In this document: positions 58,984 to 60,018 of the stretch, piece by piece | Numbering within the stretch: position 1 is the first letter of the stretch | How the letters are laid out: the number at the start of each line of letters is the position of its first letter | Origin: Borrelia parkeri | GTDB lineage: Bacteria; Spirochaetota; Spirochaetia; Borreliales; Borreliaceae | Direction: 5' to 3' | Length of the DNA: 60,018 nt | NCBI RefSeq assembly: GCF_023035815.1 | Contig: NZ_CP073175.1 | Coordinates: 1-60,018, forward strand | Program-made: the position numbers and the translations under genes | The notes under the pieces: generated by a model | What the model was told of the DNA's origin: nothing | The model's database searches: none | Seen by the model: only the letters and a program-made list of their open reading frames with translations

Positions 58984-59263
58984 TTAATTTTATTTAAACA
59001 AGTTTCTAAAAATAATTATCTTTGTTGATTATATATTTATTTTGTTTATCACATTTTGAGTATAAAAAGAGAGGTATTTGAAGATAATAAGTTAAAATGA
59101 TGAGGATAAAAGTAAGTGAAGATGATATTGTAATCAATCTGTGCATTGTAAACTATAATTATTTGATGTATTGTTTCATTTGAATTTTTCTAAGTTGATT
59201 ATATGTACTTTCTTTGTTGTGAAACCTAAGGGACAAAACGATTAATATGTTTTAACTTTTTCT
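58984..59263. other. Gene-free stretch before DUF228
   Basis: AT-rich DNA without a frame, hairpin or repeat that I can support. The array homology has ended. It separates two convergent genes. Confidence 0.4.
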
Positions 59264-59968
59264 TCAATGAATCTTTACTTCTGCTAACCAATGTCCTTGT
59301 ATTTCATCACGGATTGAGTCTGAAAGAGCAATAGCATATATATTTTTATCACGAGTTTTTTTAACTTTTTCAAGCATACCATATTGATTGAAAAACAGTT
59401 TGTCATTCTTTTTAATAGTTGAATCTTTTACTATTAGATATCCTTGAAATGTATTACCAAGTATTGGTATTACTGTTGCCTTTTGTGTAAAATCATCAAA
59501 ATTACTGCATATACCATATAAATCATCACCACCTCCAGGTTCAACATGTGGTTCATAATCACCCTCAAAAGCTAACTTAACTCCTTTCTTGTATGGAGAT
59601 TCTTTACATGGGTAAATCTCTAACGTAGTCTTACTGCTTGAGTTAGTTTCTCCAGGAGCATTTATTATCTTTTGTATTTTATCTCTAAAATCAGTATTGT
59701 TACTAAAAACAGCTTTTTCATTATTGTTTGGATTTTTTATATACGGTCGATTTATATCAGAAGTTCTTTTTTTATGTTTTTTTATTAGTTTTATTAACTT
59801 AAACAACATCAACATCATCTTTTTTACTAATTTAATTAGATAAGGAATAATAGGGTAAAGAAATGTTTTGTAAAAATCGGTTAAGTGACGTAAATGAATT
59901 AGTATCTCTTTTAGTATTTTAATAAACATATTATTAGTAAATAATATAACAAAAATAGGATTATACAA
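59264..59968 (-). CDS. DUF228 family protein, abnormal N-terminus
   Basis: The C-terminal 140 residues fit the Borrelia DUF228 family, found on prophage-like plasmids: FRDKIQKIINAPGETNSSSK, EIYPCKESPYKKGVKLAFEG, EPHVEPGGGDDLYGIC, DDFTQKATVIPI, KKNDKLFFNQYGMLEK and IYAIALSDS. The first 95 residues are hydrophobic and basic (LIKLVKKMMLMLFKLIKLIK), unlike the family, and the first ATG is only 50 bases from the telomere. The real start may be internal, or the 5' end was replaced when the telomere formed. Promoter space is almost nil. Confidence 0.78.
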   Translation of the reverse strand: MYNPIFVILFTNNMFIKILKEILIHLRHLTDFYKTFLYPIIPYLIKLVKKMMLMLFKLIKLIKKHKKRTSDINRPYIKNPNNNEKAVFSNNTDFRDKIQKIINAPGETNSSSKTTLEIYPCKESPYKKGVKLAFEGDYEPHVEPGGGDDLYGICSNFDDFTQKATVIPILGNTFQGYLIVKDSTIKKNDKLFFNQYGMLEKVKKTRDKNIYAIALSDSIRDEIQGHWLAEVKIH

Positions 59969-59996
59969 AAAAATCTTATGAATTTTTATAATAATT

Positions 59997-60018
59997 TATA
60001 CTAATACAAAATAAACTA
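59997..60018. other. Right telomere end (hairpin-type)
   Basis: On the complement the end begins TAGTTTA and has TAGTATA at its positions 16-22 (TATACTA at 59997-60003 on this strand), exactly as at the left end. This makes the window a telomere-to-telomere plasmid. Confidence 0.85.

Overview
The window reads as one complete linear plasmid of a relapsing-fever Borrelia. Both ends carry the same telomere-like sequence: on the strand entering each end, TAGTTTA at 1-7 and TAGTATA at 16-22, with 19 of 22 bases identical. Between them lie gene families known only from Borrelia: variable large (vlp) and small (vsp) proteins, Bdr, Mlp, the PF57/PF50/PF32/PF49 partition cluster, and DUF603, DUF261, DUF244 and DUF228. 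A plasmid thyX fits relapsing-fever species rather than Lyme species. The vsp/vlp signal peptides suggest the Old World group to me, but that is a low-confidence inference.

Layout. The left tip (1-1766) has a frameshifted lipoprotein and thyX. The left arm (1.8-23.4 kb, minus strand) holds a P12-like lipoprotein, 11 vlp cassettes, 5 vsp cassettes and 4 bdr genes. The centre (23.4-36.2 kb) is a decayed prophage-like core: terminase remnant, DUF603, mlp, a recombinase, then an operon of exonuclease, membrane protein, SSB, unknown, DUF261 and adenine methylase. Next come the replication/partition cluster, a bdr pseudogene and a frameshifted ERF annealing protein. The right arm (36.2-58.98 kb, plus strand) holds 13 vlp, 4 vsp, 3 bdr and a second P12-like lipoprotein. 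The right tip has a DUF228 gene. Every antigen cassette points toward its nearer telomere, so the arms mirror each other, and the outermost 2.3 kb of each arm (P12 gene plus a vlp) is an inverted duplicate.

Cassette grammar. I sort vlp into four groups (my labels). A has [15 protein letters not shown] and GAFGIKA near the N-terminus and ends in TQEDKS...SGQ. B has PQSRFLKS and [16 protein letters not shown] and ends near [10 protein letters not shown] has VGKSAENAFYSFLELLSDTLG and ends in KEKIDEARA. D has [19 protein letters not shown] and ends in [10 protein letters not shown]. Ten vlp and all nine vsp start with the same block (AAGGAGGCACGTGATAATG plus a shared signal peptide), equivalent to the upstream homology sequence (UHS) described for B. 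hermsii. The other 14 vlp are headless, with three junction types: nine follow a vsp through a conserved linker of about 220-260 bp, three D cassettes follow a C cassette through its terminator, and two follow a GGAAAAC/GTTTTCC terminator. All seven bdr genes are followed by a UHS-bearing gene and preceded by sequence derived from the end of the terminase gene. I see no convincing promoter in front of the UHS genes, so the plasmid is best read as an antigen archive rather than an expression site.

How it works together (inference). Partition genes near the middle maintain the plasmid. The cassettes supply sequence for gene conversion into an expression site elsewhere. Mosaic cassettes, repeated blocks and deletions show that they also recombine with each other. 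The prophage-like genes are partly broken and may be relics of the plasmid's origin.
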